From Pseudomonas trivialis (GTDB lineage Bacteria > Pseudomonadota > Gammaproteobacteria > Pseudomonadales > Pseudomonadaceae), in NCBI RefSeq assembly GCF_001439805.1, contig NZ_JYLK01000022.1, positions 1 through 62,013 on the forward strand: a DNA stretch of 62,013 nucleotides, read 5' to 3'. Shown in pieces: positions 27,579-35,928 of the stretch (position 1 is its first letter; every line of letters starts with the position of its first letter). Both the position numbers and the translations under genes were made by a program. Under the pieces are notes generated by a model that was given only the letters and a program-made list of their open reading frames with translations, was not told where the DNA came from and ran no database searches.

Positions 27579-27603
27579 CGACCTAACTATTCCGCGCTAT
27601 TTA
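27575..27603 (+). promoter_or_regulatory. Predicted sigma-70 promoter of alkB
   Basis: TTGACG at 27575-27580, a 17-base spacer, and TATTTA at 27598-27603. The -35 box overlaps the stop codon of the preceding hydrolase gene. The inverted repeat at 27618-27635 begins about 15 bases downstream of the -10 box, where a repressor would block transcription. Confidence 0.5.
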
Positions 27604-27617
27604 TTTAAAAAAATTAT

Positions 27618-27635
27618 TTCAATGTGTAATTTGAA
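27618..27635. promoter_or_regulatory. Candidate operator of alkB (TTCAAT-N6-TTTGAA)
   Basis: An inverted repeat with six-base half-sites (TTCAAT, TTTGAA; one mismatch) and a GTGTAA spacer. The same layout occurs perfectly before fadE at 31870-31887. Confidence 0.55.
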
Positions 27636-27761
27636 ACAGTTTTTGAAATGCCTAAGAGCGAATAAAATAATGAAAAAAACGCCTTTTATCGCATGGCTGA
27701 CTGCCGCAAGCCGTCGGCGCTCCATGAACCCGTCTGCCGCACAGTGCGCGCGGAGGCTGTC

Positions 27762-29042
27762 ATGAATCAGACCCTGACAGCCCCCGGCGTGTGGACCGAC
27801 GGCAAGCGCTACCTGTGGTGGCTGGGCATCATGCCGCTGGCCACGCCCTTGCTCTCTGGGGCACTGGCCATCGCCACCGGCGTTCAATCGTTGTGGTGGG
27901 TGGGTGTGCTGGTGATCTTCGGCCTGATCCCTCTGATCGACGGGCTGCTCGGCGAAGACGTCAGCAACCCGCCCGAGTCCGCCGTCAACCACCTCGAAAG
28001 CCAACGCTACTACCGCTGGATCGTTTACATCGGCGTGCTGTTCGTGATCGCTTCGGTGGTGGTCACCGGCTGGCTCGCGGCCGGCGGCATCGACTGGATC
28101 ATCAACGGTGGCCTGCTGCGGGCCACCGCCACGCTGGATCCCGCCAGTGGGTTGGCAAGCGCCGCCGCCTTTATTACCGCGCGTACCGAGCTGCACGGCG
28201 CAATCAGTTGGTTCACCTACCTGGGCATGGCGATGTCCACCGGCGCGGCCACCGGCATTGCCATCAACACCGCCCATGAACTGGGCCACAAGCCTCGTCC
28301 GCTGGAGGTGTTCCTGGCCAAGGTGACCCTGGCGCCGACCTTCTACGGGCATTTTTACACCGAACACAACCGTGGCCATCACGTGCGGGTTGCCACGCCT
28401 GAAGACCCTGCCAGTTCGCGGCTGGGCGAAAGTTTCTGGGCATTCCTGCCGCGCTCGGTGTGGTTCAGCGCCCGCTCGGCGTGGAACCTGGAGCGTGAAC
28501 GCCTGCGCAAACTCGGCCTGCCGGCCTGGCACTGGAAAAACGCCGTGCTCAGCGCGTGGATGTACAGCGTGGTGTTGTGGGGCGCGATGATTGCCTGGCT
28601 GGGTGCTGCGGTGATTCCGTTTCTGATCATTCAGGGCGTGTACGGCTTCTCGTTGCTGGAGGTGGTCAACTATGTCGAGCACTACGGCCTCAAGCGCCAG
28701 AAGTTGCCCAATGGCCGTTATGAACGCTGCTCGCCGCGCCATTCGTGGAACAGCAACCGTATTGTCACCAATATCTTTCTGTTCCAGTTGCAACGGCATT
28801 CGGATCATCACGCCAACCCCACCCGCAGTTACCAGTCGCTGCGTCACTTCGATGAGTCGCCGCAACTGCCCTACGGCTACGCCAGCATGATCGTGTGGGC
28901 CTACGTGCCCTACCTGTGGCGCCGCCGCATGGACCACCGCGTGCTCAATCATTACGCCGGTGACGTCGCGCTGACCAATCTTCAACCGTCACAGCGCGCC
29001 AAGTATCTGCACCTGTACGGTCGCAGCGCTGCACCGATGTGA
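27762..29042 (+). CDS. alkB: Alkane 1-monooxygenase (integral-membrane non-haem di-iron)
   Basis: 426 residues from ATG 27762 with GGAGG at 27752-27756. All four AlkB signatures are present: HELGHK (about 171), EHNRGHH (about 201), NYVEHYGL (about 303) and LQRHSDHHAN (about 343). Hydrophobic helices lie around 18-60, 88-120, 150-170 and 260-300. It hydroxylates the terminal carbon of n-alkanes using electrons from rubredoxin. No rubredoxin or rubredoxin reductase is in the window, so these must come from elsewhere. Promoter and operator candidates are at 27575-27635. Followed by two PraB-like genes and a FadL-like porin. Confidence 0.96.
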   Translation: MNQTLTAPGVWTDGKRYLWWLGIMPLATPLLSGALAIATGVQSLWWVGVLVIFGLIPLIDGLLGEDVSNPPESAVNHLESQRYYRWIVYIGVLFVIASVVVTGWLAAGGIDWIINGGLLRATATLDPASGLASAAAFITARTELHGAISWFTYLGMAMSTGAATGIAINTAHELGHKPRPLEVFLAKVTLAPTFYGHFYTEHNRGHHVRVATPEDPASSRLGESFWAFLPRSVWFSARSAWNLERERLRKLGLPAWHWKNAVLSAWMYSVVLWGAMIAWLGAAVIPFLIIQGVYGFSLLEVVNYVEHYGLKRQKLPNGRYERCSPRHSWNSNRIVTNIFLFQLQRHSDHHANPTRSYQSLRHFDESPQLPYGYASMIVWAYVPYLWRRRMDHRVLNHYAGDVALTNLQPSQRAKYLHLYGRSAAPM

Positions 29043-29100
29043 AGTTGCAAGCACCTTGTATGACCCGAATAACAATAATTTCAAGGGAAGGATATCCACC

Positions 29101-29595
29101 ATGCAAACACCTGCCAGGTTCATCTCTTCTATCGTTCTGGCCGCGTTGGGCCTGATCGTCTGCCACCAGGCCCAGGCCGCGCGCATCGAGCCCGCGGGCA
29201 GCGCCTTCACCGCCCAGGGCCCGATCAGTTTTTCCAAGGGCAAGCTGATCAGCGCCGACTGCACCATCAAGGTCGCCGGCAAGGTCGCGGCCGATGGCTC
29301 CTCGGTGAATGTCGACAAGGTCGAGTTCGACGGCGGCCTCAAGTGCGGCCGCGTCGAGGCCATCAACCTGCCCTGGGTGCTGATCGCCCGGGACACGCAA
29401 AGCGGCTCCATGTCCGGGATCAGCGTCGACGTGCATGCCTTCGGCCTGGGCGGCAAGTGCGGCCCGTCAACCGCCGATGGCACCTGGGATAACGCCACCG
29501 GCAAGCTGGAGGCCCGCGATGTGCCGATTGGCGAGGAGTGCAGGATCAAGTCAGTGTCGATCAAGATGCCGCCCACTTTCAAAGTGGTCGACTGA
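29101..29595 (+). CDS. Exported PraB-like protein (paralogue of the next gene)
   Basis: 164 residues with a signal peptide (about 1-26, FISSIVLAALGLIVCHQAQA) and ATG 29101 after GGGAAGG. The mature protein opens ARIEPAGSAFTAQGPISFSKGK, matching the ATIAPAGAGFSTAGSITVTSP opening of the downstream gene. Both share four cysteines in similar order (DCTIKV, LKCGRV, GKCGPS, ECRIKS here; TCNITF, LCSVPV, DCSSAP, RCKITA there), suggesting two disulfides. It lies 58 bases after alkB and is likely to be co-transcribed. A role in hydrocarbon contact or uptake is inferred from the neighbouring genes. Confidence 0.72.
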   Translation: MQTPARFISSIVLAALGLIVCHQAQAARIEPAGSAFTAQGPISFSKGKLISADCTIKVAGKVAADGSSVNVDKVEFDGGLKCGRVEAINLPWVLIARDTQSGSMSGISVDVHAFGLGGKCGPSTADGTWDNATGKLEARDVPIGEECRIKSVSIKMPPTFKVVD

Positions 29596-29729
29596 GTATT
29601 CCGATTTGTTAACGCGGTAAATGCATTGAAATTTGGCTGGAAAGGGACGTTCTGCAGTTTCACCGTGACTTCTCGTTCATGGCCATTACCCCTGGCGAAA
29701 TGATTCGCCATAACATGTGAGGAAAAACA

Positions 29730-30233
29730 ATGAAAAGCTTGAAAACCCTCGTTTGTGCAACTTCGTTTGCGCTGTGCCTTGGCGCGGCGTCGATGGCTAA
29801 TGCGGCAACTATCGCACCCGCCGGTGCCGGCTTCTCGACAGCAGGCTCCATCACGGTGACGTCACCTGCCTCCCTGAACCTGCCGGTCACCTGCAACATC
29901 ACCTTCACCGGCACCGTCGCAGCGAACGGTGCGAGTGCCGCCATCACTGGCGCATCGGTCAGTGGCTCCAACTCCCTGTGCAGCGTGCCAGTGCTGCAAG
30001 GCTTGCCCTGGACGCTGAGCGTCGCCAGCGGTGGCCCGAATGCGTTCACCGGAACCGTGTCCGGGGTGAACTTCAAGATCCTCAACGACTGCTCGAGCGC
30101 GCCGGTGACCATCGCGGTGAACTGGAGCAACTCCACCAACACCTTGAGCGTGCCGAGCGCCCAGACCGTGGGTCGCTGCAAGATCACTGCACTGACTGCC
30201 GTGCCGAACCCTGCGTTCACCGTGACGCCCTGA
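29730..30233 (+). CDS. praB: Alkane oxidation activator PraB-like exported protein
   Basis: 167 residues. Signal peptide about 1-26 (LVCATSFALCLGAASMANA). The mature part is small, Ser/Thr/Gly/Ala-rich, with four conserved-looking cysteines and no recognised catalytic motif. I recall proteins with this N-terminus annotated in Pseudomonas as the secreted activator of alkane oxidation PraB, known for aiding growth on hexadecane. The alkB-adjacent position agrees. AGGAAAAACA precedes the ATG. A terminator-like hairpin follows at 30276-30299. Confidence 0.72.
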   Translation: MKSLKTLVCATSFALCLGAASMANAATIAPAGAGFSTAGSITVTSPASLNLPVTCNITFTGTVAANGASAAITGASVSGSNSLCSVPVLQGLPWTLSVASGGPNAFTGTVSGVNFKILNDCSSAPVTIAVNWSNSTNTLSVPSAQTVGRCKITALTAVPNPAFTVTP

Positions 30234-30275
30234 GGGCCCGGAGCGCTTGACGTGATGATCACACGTTGAAACACG

Positions 30276-30299
30276 CAAGTGCCTCGCAAGGGGCACTTG
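30276..30299 (+). terminator. Terminator-like hairpin after praB
   Basis: CAAGTGCC/GGCACTTG, 8-bp stem with an eight-base loop, 43 bases after the praB stop and 58 bases before the porin gene. Confidence 0.55.
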
Positions 30300-30356
30300 T
30301 TGCGGCAGGCCAGGTCGGGACAGCCGATCCTGGAGGATAAAAATAAGGAGTGGAGC

Positions 30357-31766
30357 ATGAATAATAAGAAACGGCAGGCCCGCGCATTATTGAGCCTGGC
30401 AGTCCTCGGCGGCCTTATCGGTGTAACGGGTCAGACGCAAGCCGGCGGCTTTGGAACGCCGACCTTCGGCGCTCCCGGATGGGGGCGCGCCTTCGGTGGC
30501 GGCTCGCTGTTCCAGAACGATCCTTCGGCGGCCTATAACAACCCGGCGGCGATGGCGTTTATCGATCACAACATCTCGCAGTTCACCGTTGATTACGCGC
30601 GTATCAACGTCAAGTACAAGGGCACGGCCAAGGATTACGCAGGCAATGCGCCCGCCAGCGTCGACCCCACGGATTTCAGTTCCACGCCCCGCACCGGCGA
30701 CGGTGGCCAGGGCGGCTTTACCGCATGGTTGCCAACCGGCTTTATGGTAATGCCAATCAACGATCGCTTTGCCTTCGGCTTGAGCCAGGTGGTGCCGATG
30801 GGTGCGCGCACCACGTGGGACCAGGACTGGATCGGCCGCGACTTTGCCGTCGATACCCGCATTGAAACGGTGGGTGTCACCGGCTCGTTATCGTTCAAGG
30901 TCAACGATCAGTTCTCGCTGGGTGGCGGCGCCATCGTGCAGCACACCAAAGGTTTTGTAAGCCAGAACCTTGACCTGTATTCGGCCGCGGCGCTGTCGCC
31001 GAACATCGGTCTGCCGTTCCCCTCAGGCGTAGGCTCCGCGCTGATGCGCGTGAAGGTGGATAACACCTCCGTGGGCTGGTTTGCCGGTGTGGTCTGGAAA
31101 CCGACCGAGTTCGACACCCTGGGCCTGAACTACCACGCAAAAATCAAGAACAAGCTGGAGGGCAAATACAACATCTACGCCGACGAGGCCAACAGGACAC
31201 TGATTGAAAGCGGCCTGCCATCGCTGGCTTATCCCGGGCTGAACCTCAACGCCAACGGCGCCAACGCTTCGGCGCAATTGGACGTGCCGGCCAATGCCTC
31301 CGTTGACTGGGTCCACCAGTTCAATGACCGCCTGACCTTGGGGGCCAGCGTCACCTGGACCCAGTGGTCGTCGTTCAAGGCGCTGACATTGAAGTCCGAC
31401 GGCCAGCAAATCGTGTCGATTCCCTATAACTACAAGGACACCTGGATGGTGTCGCTGGGTGGTGACTACAAATTCACCGATGACTTCACCTTCCGCGCTG
31501 GCGTGGCCACCGACCAGACGCCCACGCGCAACTCCACGCGTGACCCGCGTATCCCGGACGGGGACCGGATTTTCGCGTCCCTGGGCTTCGGCTACAACAT
31601 TCGCGCCATTCCCGGTTTGAGCATCGACGGTGCCTATTCGCGGCAATTCGTCGAAAAAGCCAAGCTCAGGACGCAAAACCAGGATCGCCTCGGTGGGGCC
31701 ACGCTGGACGGCAAGGCCGATGCGAAGGGCGAAGTGGTCAGCCTGTCGGCGACTTACGCGTTCTGA
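30357..31766 (+). CDS. FadL/TodX-family outer-membrane hydrophobic-substrate porin
   Basis: 469 residues from ATG 30357 with AAGGAG at 30345-30350. Signal peptide about 1-30 (ALLSLAVLGGLIGVTGQTQA). The mature N-terminus GGFGTPTFGAPGWGRAFGGG replaces the usual FadL hatch opening. The NPAAMAFI motif (about 65-72) is the FadL NPA hallmark. The rest alternates amphipathic strands (PVNDRFAFGLSQVVPMGARTTW, VSLGGDYKFTDDFTFRAGVATDQTP) and ends in a terminal Phe (ATYAF) as beta-barrels do. It would let alkanes or long-chain fatty acids through the outer membrane, feeding AlkB and the FadD/FadE set around it. Confidence 0.9.
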   Translation: MNNKKRQARALLSLAVLGGLIGVTGQTQAGGFGTPTFGAPGWGRAFGGGSLFQNDPSAAYNNPAAMAFIDHNISQFTVDYARINVKYKGTAKDYAGNAPASVDPTDFSSTPRTGDGGQGGFTAWLPTGFMVMPINDRFAFGLSQVVPMGARTTWDQDWIGRDFAVDTRIETVGVTGSLSFKVNDQFSLGGGAIVQHTKGFVSQNLDLYSAAALSPNIGLPFPSGVGSALMRVKVDNTSVGWFAGVVWKPTEFDTLGLNYHAKIKNKLEGKYNIYADEANRTLIESGLPSLAYPGLNLNANGANASAQLDVPANASVDWVHQFNDRLTLGASVTWTQWSSFKALTLKSDGQQIVSIPYNYKDTWMVSLGGDYKFTDDFTFRAGVATDQTPTRNSTRDPRIPDGDRIFASLGFGYNIRAIPGLSIDGAYSRQFVEKAKLRTQNQDRLGGATLDGKADAKGEVVSLSATYAF

Positions 31767-31869
31767 TGCTGTCGCCATGGGTCGCGCGGGCGATCCATGG
31801 CGAAGCAATCGAGTAACAGGCGGCTGACCGGGTTGGCTGCTTTTTTTGGCTCAAGCATTAAATAAAAAT

Positions 31870-31887
31870 TTCAAAGTTTAATTTGAA
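31870..31887. promoter_or_regulatory. Candidate operator of the fadE operon (perfect TTCAAA-N6-TTTGAA)
   Basis: Perfect inverted repeat with spacer GTTTAA, 33 bases before the fadE start codon, in an AT-rich promoter region (31839-31890). A weak -35/-10 pair (TTGGCT 31833-31838, CATTAA around 31856-31861) lies just upstream. Confidence 0.55.
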
Positions 31888-31920
31888 TTTGCTCCATCCT
31901 GAAATCGAGAGAGGTGTCCC

Positions 31921-34473
31921 ATGGTTATCTGGTTATTGGTGGGTGTCGCCGCCGCGATTGTTCTGGCGTATCGACAAGCCGCCGCCGCGCTGTGGCTCGG
32001 CACTGGCCTGGCATGGCTGGCGATGGGTTACCTGTTCAGCGTGGTAGCGCGTGTGGGCATCACCGTCGCGGCACTGCTGGTGGTAGTGCCCGCGCTGCTG
32101 CTGGCGATCAAACCCCTGCGCCGTGCGCTGTTGACCGGCAAGGCGCTGGCGCTGTTTCGCACGATCATGCCGGCGATGTCCGACACCGAGCGGGCGGCCA
32201 TCGAGTCCGGCACCGTGTGGTGGGACGCCGAGCTGTTCAGCGGCAAGCCCGACTGGCAGCGCCTCTTGAGAGCCGCGCCGGCCAGCCTGAGTGCTGAAGA
32301 GCAGGCCTTTCTCGACAACGAAGTCGAAACCCTGTGCGACATCGCCAACGACTGGGAAACCACCCAGGTCTGGCAGGACATGTCCCCCGAAGCCTGGCAG
32401 TACACCAAGGACGCCGGGTTCCTCGGCATGATCATTCCCCGGCAGTACGGCGGCAAAGGCTTCTCCCACTACGCCCATTCGCAGGTGGTGATGAAGTTGT
32501 CGACCCGCTGCTCGGCGGCGGCGATTTCGGTGATGGTGCCCAACTCCCTGGGCCCGGCCGAACTGCTGCTGCATTACGGCACCGATGCCCAGCGCAACTA
32601 CTACTTGCCGCGCCTGGCGCGGGGCGAAGATATCCCGTGCTTTGCGCTGACCAGCCCGTATGCCGGCTCCGATGCCGGCGCGATTCCCGACCTCGGCATC
32701 GTCTGCAAAGGCCTGCACGAGGGCCAGGAAGTCCTTGGCTTCAAAGTCACCTGGGACAAGCGCTATATCACCCTGGGGCCCATCGCCACGGTGCTCGGCC
32801 TGGCATTTCGCGCCGAAGACCCCCAGGGCCTGCTCGGCGCGCCGGGCGCGCTGGGCATCACCTGCGCGCTGATCCCCACCGCGCATCCCGGGGTGAACAG
32901 CGGCCGTCGCCACTGGCCGTTGAACGCGGTGTTCCAGAACGGCCCCACCACCGGCAAGGATGTGTTCATTCCGCTGGAGTGGGTAATCGGCGGTCGCGAA
33001 CAGGTCGGCAATGGCTGGCGCATGTTGATGGAATGCCTGGCGGCGGGGCGCGCGATTTCGCTGCCATCGGCCAACGTCGGCCTGGGCAAGGTTGCAGTGC
33101 GCGGCACCACGGCGTACGCGGCGATGCGCAAGCAGTTCGGTCTGCCCATCGGCAAGTTCGAAGGGGTGCAGGCGCCGCTGGCGCGCATGGCCGGGCATCT
33201 GTATGCCTGCGATGCGGTGCGCAAGGTGTCGGTGGCGTCGCTGGATGCCGGGGAGAAGCCCTCGGTGATTTCGGCCATCGCCAAGTACCACGTCACCGAG
33301 CGTGCGCGGATGATCGTCAACGACGGCATGGACATCGTCGCGGGCAAGGGCATCTGCATGGGCCCCAACAACTTCCTGGCCCGCGCCTACCAGCAAAGTC
33401 CCATCGCCATCACGGTGGAAGGCGCGAACATCATGACGCGTTGCCTGATCATCTATGGCCAGGGCCTGATTCGTTGCCATCCCTATGTGTTTCGCGAGAT
33501 GGAAGCCGCGCGCAACCCGGACCGGCGCAAGTCGCTGGAAGCGTTCGACAGCGCGATGTTCGGCCATATCAGCTTTGTGCTGGCCAACACCGTGCGCGCG
33601 GCGGTGCATGGGCTGACCGGCGGCCGCCTGATTGCCGCACCCGCACATACCGAGCCCGCGCTGGCGTGCTACTACCGCCAGGCCAATCGTCTGTCGGTGG
33701 TGCTGGCGCTGGTGTCGGACGTGTCCATGGGCGTGCTCGGCGGTGCCCTCAAGCGCAAGGAAAGCATCACCGGGCGCCTGGGCGATGTGCTGTCGCAGTT
33801 GTACATCCTGTCCTGCGTGCTCAAGCGCTTTGAAGACGACGGCCGGCCCCAGGCGGACCTGCCGTTGGTGCACTGGTCGGCCCGTGATGCATTGCTGCGG
33901 GCCCACGAAGCGTTGGCCGAAGTGCTCGATAACTACCCGTCCAAAGCGGCGGCAGCGCTGCTGCGCGGCTTGAGTTTTCCGTTGGGCATTCCCCAGCGCA
34001 AACCGTCCGATCGCCTGCTGGCCGAGGTCGCCGACCTGGTGCAGACGCCCTGCGAAACCCGCGACCGTTTGCTCGCCGATTCCTATATTCCCCGGCCGGA
34101 AATCGACAAGCTGGCTTACGGTGAATTGGGGTTCCGGTTGTTGCCTCAACTGGAGTTGATCGAGGCGCGGCTCAAGCCTGCGATCAAACAGGGCCTGCTC
34201 GAACCGATGCCGATTGCTGCCACGGCCTTTACCGCCTGGCGCGTCAAGGCACGGGCGCTGGACCTGATCAGCGACGACGAAGACACCCTGCTCGGGCGCT
34301 ACGTGGAATACGCCGACCACGCCATCCAGGTGGACGACTTCGCGCAGGACTTCGGTTTGCTGGAGGCGCTGCAGCAACGCAAGCAAGCGCTGGAACCGGC
34401 CAAAGTGGCGAGCGGGCTTGCCCCGCGTTGGGCGGCGAAGCAGCCCCAAAACCAGCCCACGCGCAGTGCCTGA
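31921..34473 (+). CDS. fadE: FadE-type long-chain acyl-CoA dehydrogenase with REP-derived tail
   Basis: 850 residues, near the 814 of E. coli FadE. Two or three N-terminal hydrophobic segments (about 1-65) anchor it. The acyl-CoA dehydrogenase core follows from about 120 to 560 (FLGMIIPRQYGGKGFSHYAHSQVV, CFALTSPYAGSDAGAIPD, GRAISLPSANVG), then the FadE-specific C-terminal domain. It catalyses the first oxidation of beta-oxidation with FAD. The last 23 residues and the stop codon are encoded by the left arm of a REPIN (34405-34473), so the natural stop has been replaced. First gene of a five-gene beta-oxidation run. Confidence 0.93.
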   Translation: MVIWLLVGVAAAIVLAYRQAAAALWLGTGLAWLAMGYLFSVVARVGITVAALLVVVPALLLAIKPLRRALLTGKALALFRTIMPAMSDTERAAIESGTVWWDAELFSGKPDWQRLLRAAPASLSAEEQAFLDNEVETLCDIANDWETTQVWQDMSPEAWQYTKDAGFLGMIIPRQYGGKGFSHYAHSQVVMKLSTRCSAAAISVMVPNSLGPAELLLHYGTDAQRNYYLPRLARGEDIPCFALTSPYAGSDAGAIPDLGIVCKGLHEGQEVLGFKVTWDKRYITLGPIATVLGLAFRAEDPQGLLGAPGALGITCALIPTAHPGVNSGRRHWPLNAVFQNGPTTGKDVFIPLEWVIGGREQVGNGWRMLMECLAAGRAISLPSANVGLGKVAVRGTTAYAAMRKQFGLPIGKFEGVQAPLARMAGHLYACDAVRKVSVASLDAGEKPSVISAIAKYHVTERARMIVNDGMDIVAGKGICMGPNNFLARAYQQSPIAITVEGANIMTRCLIIYGQGLIRCHPYVFREMEAARNPDRRKSLEAFDSAMFGHISFVLANTVRAAVHGLTGGRLIAAPAHTEPALACYYRQANRLSVVLALVSDVSMGVLGGALKRKESITGRLGDVLSQLYILSCVLKRFEDDGRPQADLPLVHWSARDALLRAHEALAEVLDNYPSKAAAALLRGLSFPLGIPQRKPSDRLLAEVADLVQTPCETRDRLLADSYIPRPEIDKLAYGELGFRLLPQLELIEARLKPAIKQGLLEPMPIAATAFTAWRVKARALDLISDDEDTLLGRYVEYADHAIQVDDFAQDFGLLEALQQRKQALEPAKVASGLAPRWAAKQPQNQPTRSA

Positions 34474-34537
34474 TACCACGCATTCGTCTTACGGGGGCTG
34501 CTCCGCCGCCCAACGCGGGGCAAGCCCGCTCGCCACA
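34405..34537. repeat. REPIN of the TGTGGCGAG class, overlapping the 3' end of fadE
   Basis: Left arm GTGGCGAGCGGGCTTGCCCC and right arm ending CAAGCCCGCTCGCCACA, with GGGCGGCGAAGCAGCCCC and CGGGGGCTGCTCCGCCGCCC inside. Closely similar to 16799-16933 and 61758-61892. Unlike those it has invaded a coding sequence. Confidence 0.85.
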
Positions 34538-34581
34538 GAGGCCTGTGGCAGTTTTCGAATAGTGTGCAAGGAAATGTATTT

Positions 34582-35925
34582 ATGAGTGACCGCTACCTTT
34601 CGTTCGTCAATTCCCCCTGGGGGCGCCGCGTGGCCCAGGCCGCCGGCCTGCCGCAACCCGTGCCTTTGCTGCGCCATCGCAGCGGTCAGGCCGCGTTGGT
34701 CAATCCGGTGATCGTCGCCGGGGCAGGGCGGCTGGTCGAGCAGGTGCAACGCCTTTTCACGGCCACCGACACCGTCGCTGCCACCCCGGCGACGCTCAAG
34801 GCGCCGTCGACGGTGAAGGTGCAGGGCGCGGTGTTCGACGCCACCGGCGTGGTCGACGTGCAGCAGCTCGACGCGCTCTACGCATTCTTCCACGCCAATG
34901 CCCGGCGCCTTGGCCCGCAGTCTCGGGTGGTGGTGCTCGGCACTGCGCCGGAACACTGCCAGGCTGCGCCGCAGTCCATCGCCCAACGCGCCCTTGAGGG
35001 CCTGGTGCGCTCGCTGGCCAAGGAGCTGCACCGGGCCATTACCGTGCAGTTGATCTACGTGGCGCCGGGCGCCGAAGACGCGCTCGACAGCAGCCTGCGG
35101 TTTTTCCTGTCGCGCCGCTCCGCGTATGTCTCGGGGCAAGTGGTGCGCCTGGAGAAACCGGTGGACGGCCAGGTCGCGGTCGACTGGAACGCGCCCTTCG
35201 CCGGTCGCCGCGCGTTGGTGACCGGCGCCAGCCGGGGCATCGGCCTGGCCATCGCCCAGGTGCTGGCGCGGGACGGCGCCCACGTGGTGTGCGTGGATGT
35301 GCCCCAGGCCCGGGATGCGTTGCAACAAGCGGCGAGCAGCGTGGGCGGCGCGGCCCTGACGCTGGACATCACCGCCGCGGATGCCGCCGCATCGTTGCAG
35401 GACCATATCAGCCAGCACGGCGCCTTTGATGTGGTGGTGCACAACGCCGGGATCACCCGCGACAAGACCATCGCCAAAATGAGCGAAGACGCCTGGCGCA
35501 GTGTGCTCGCCGTCAACCTGCAAGCGCCGTTGCAATTGAGTCAGGCGCTGCTCGACCATCAGGGGGTGAACCCGGGCGGGCGCATCATCTGCGTGTCGTC
35601 GATTTCCGGTATCGCCGGCAACCTGGGACAGAGCAATTACGCCACCTCCAAGGCGGGGGTGATCGGTCTGGTGCAGGCGCTGGCCCCCCAGGCGGCTGCG
35701 CAGCAGGTGACGGTGAATGCGGTGGCGCCCGGGTTCATCGAAACCCGCATGACCGCGAAGATTCCGCTGATGATCCGCGAAGCGGGGCGGCGCATGAATT
35801 CGCTGTCCCAGGGCGGTCAGCCCATCGACGTGGCCGAGACCATCGCCTGGCTGGCCCATCCGGCCTCGGGCGGGGTCAATGGCCAGGTGGTGCGGGTGTG
35901 CGGCCAAAGCCTGCTGGGAGCCTGA
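34582..35925 (+). CDS. High-molecular-weight FabG-type 3-oxoacyl reductase
   Basis: 447 residues from ATG 34582 (AAGGA about nine bases upstream). Residues 1-205 are a degenerate N-terminal domain without a glycine motif. Residues 210-445 are a complete SDR: TGASRGIG, HNAGITRDKTIAKM, and SSISGIAGNLGQSNYATSK with catalytic Tyr/Lys. This two-domain layout is that of FabG4-type (HMwFabG) enzymes, which interconvert 3-oxoacyl and 3-hydroxyacyl thioesters with NADH. The next gene begins three bases after the stop. It would act as the 3-hydroxyacyl-CoA dehydrogenase of this run. Confidence 0.88.
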   Translation: MSDRYLSFVNSPWGRRVAQAAGLPQPVPLLRHRSGQAALVNPVIVAGAGRLVEQVQRLFTATDTVAATPATLKAPSTVKVQGAVFDATGVVDVQQLDALYAFFHANARRLGPQSRVVVLGTAPEHCQAAPQSIAQRALEGLVRSLAKELHRAITVQLIYVAPGAEDALDSSLRFFLSRRSAYVSGQVVRLEKPVDGQVAVDWNAPFAGRRALVTGASRGIGLAIAQVLARDGAHVVCVDVPQARDALQQAASSVGGAALTLDITAADAAASLQDHISQHGAFDVVVHNAGITRDKTIAKMSEDAWRSVLAVNLQAPLQLSQALLDHQGVNPGGRIICVSSISGIAGNLGQSNYATSKAGVIGLVQALAPQAAAQQVTVNAVAPGFIETRMTAKIPLMIREAGRRMNSLSQGGQPIDVAETIAWLAHPASGGVNGQVVRVCGQSLLGA

Positions 35926-35928
35926 GCC

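Noticed and set aside
31933..34479. An 848-codon open frame on the minus strand
   Set aside because: Antisense of fadE, which has full acyl-CoA dehydrogenase motifs.
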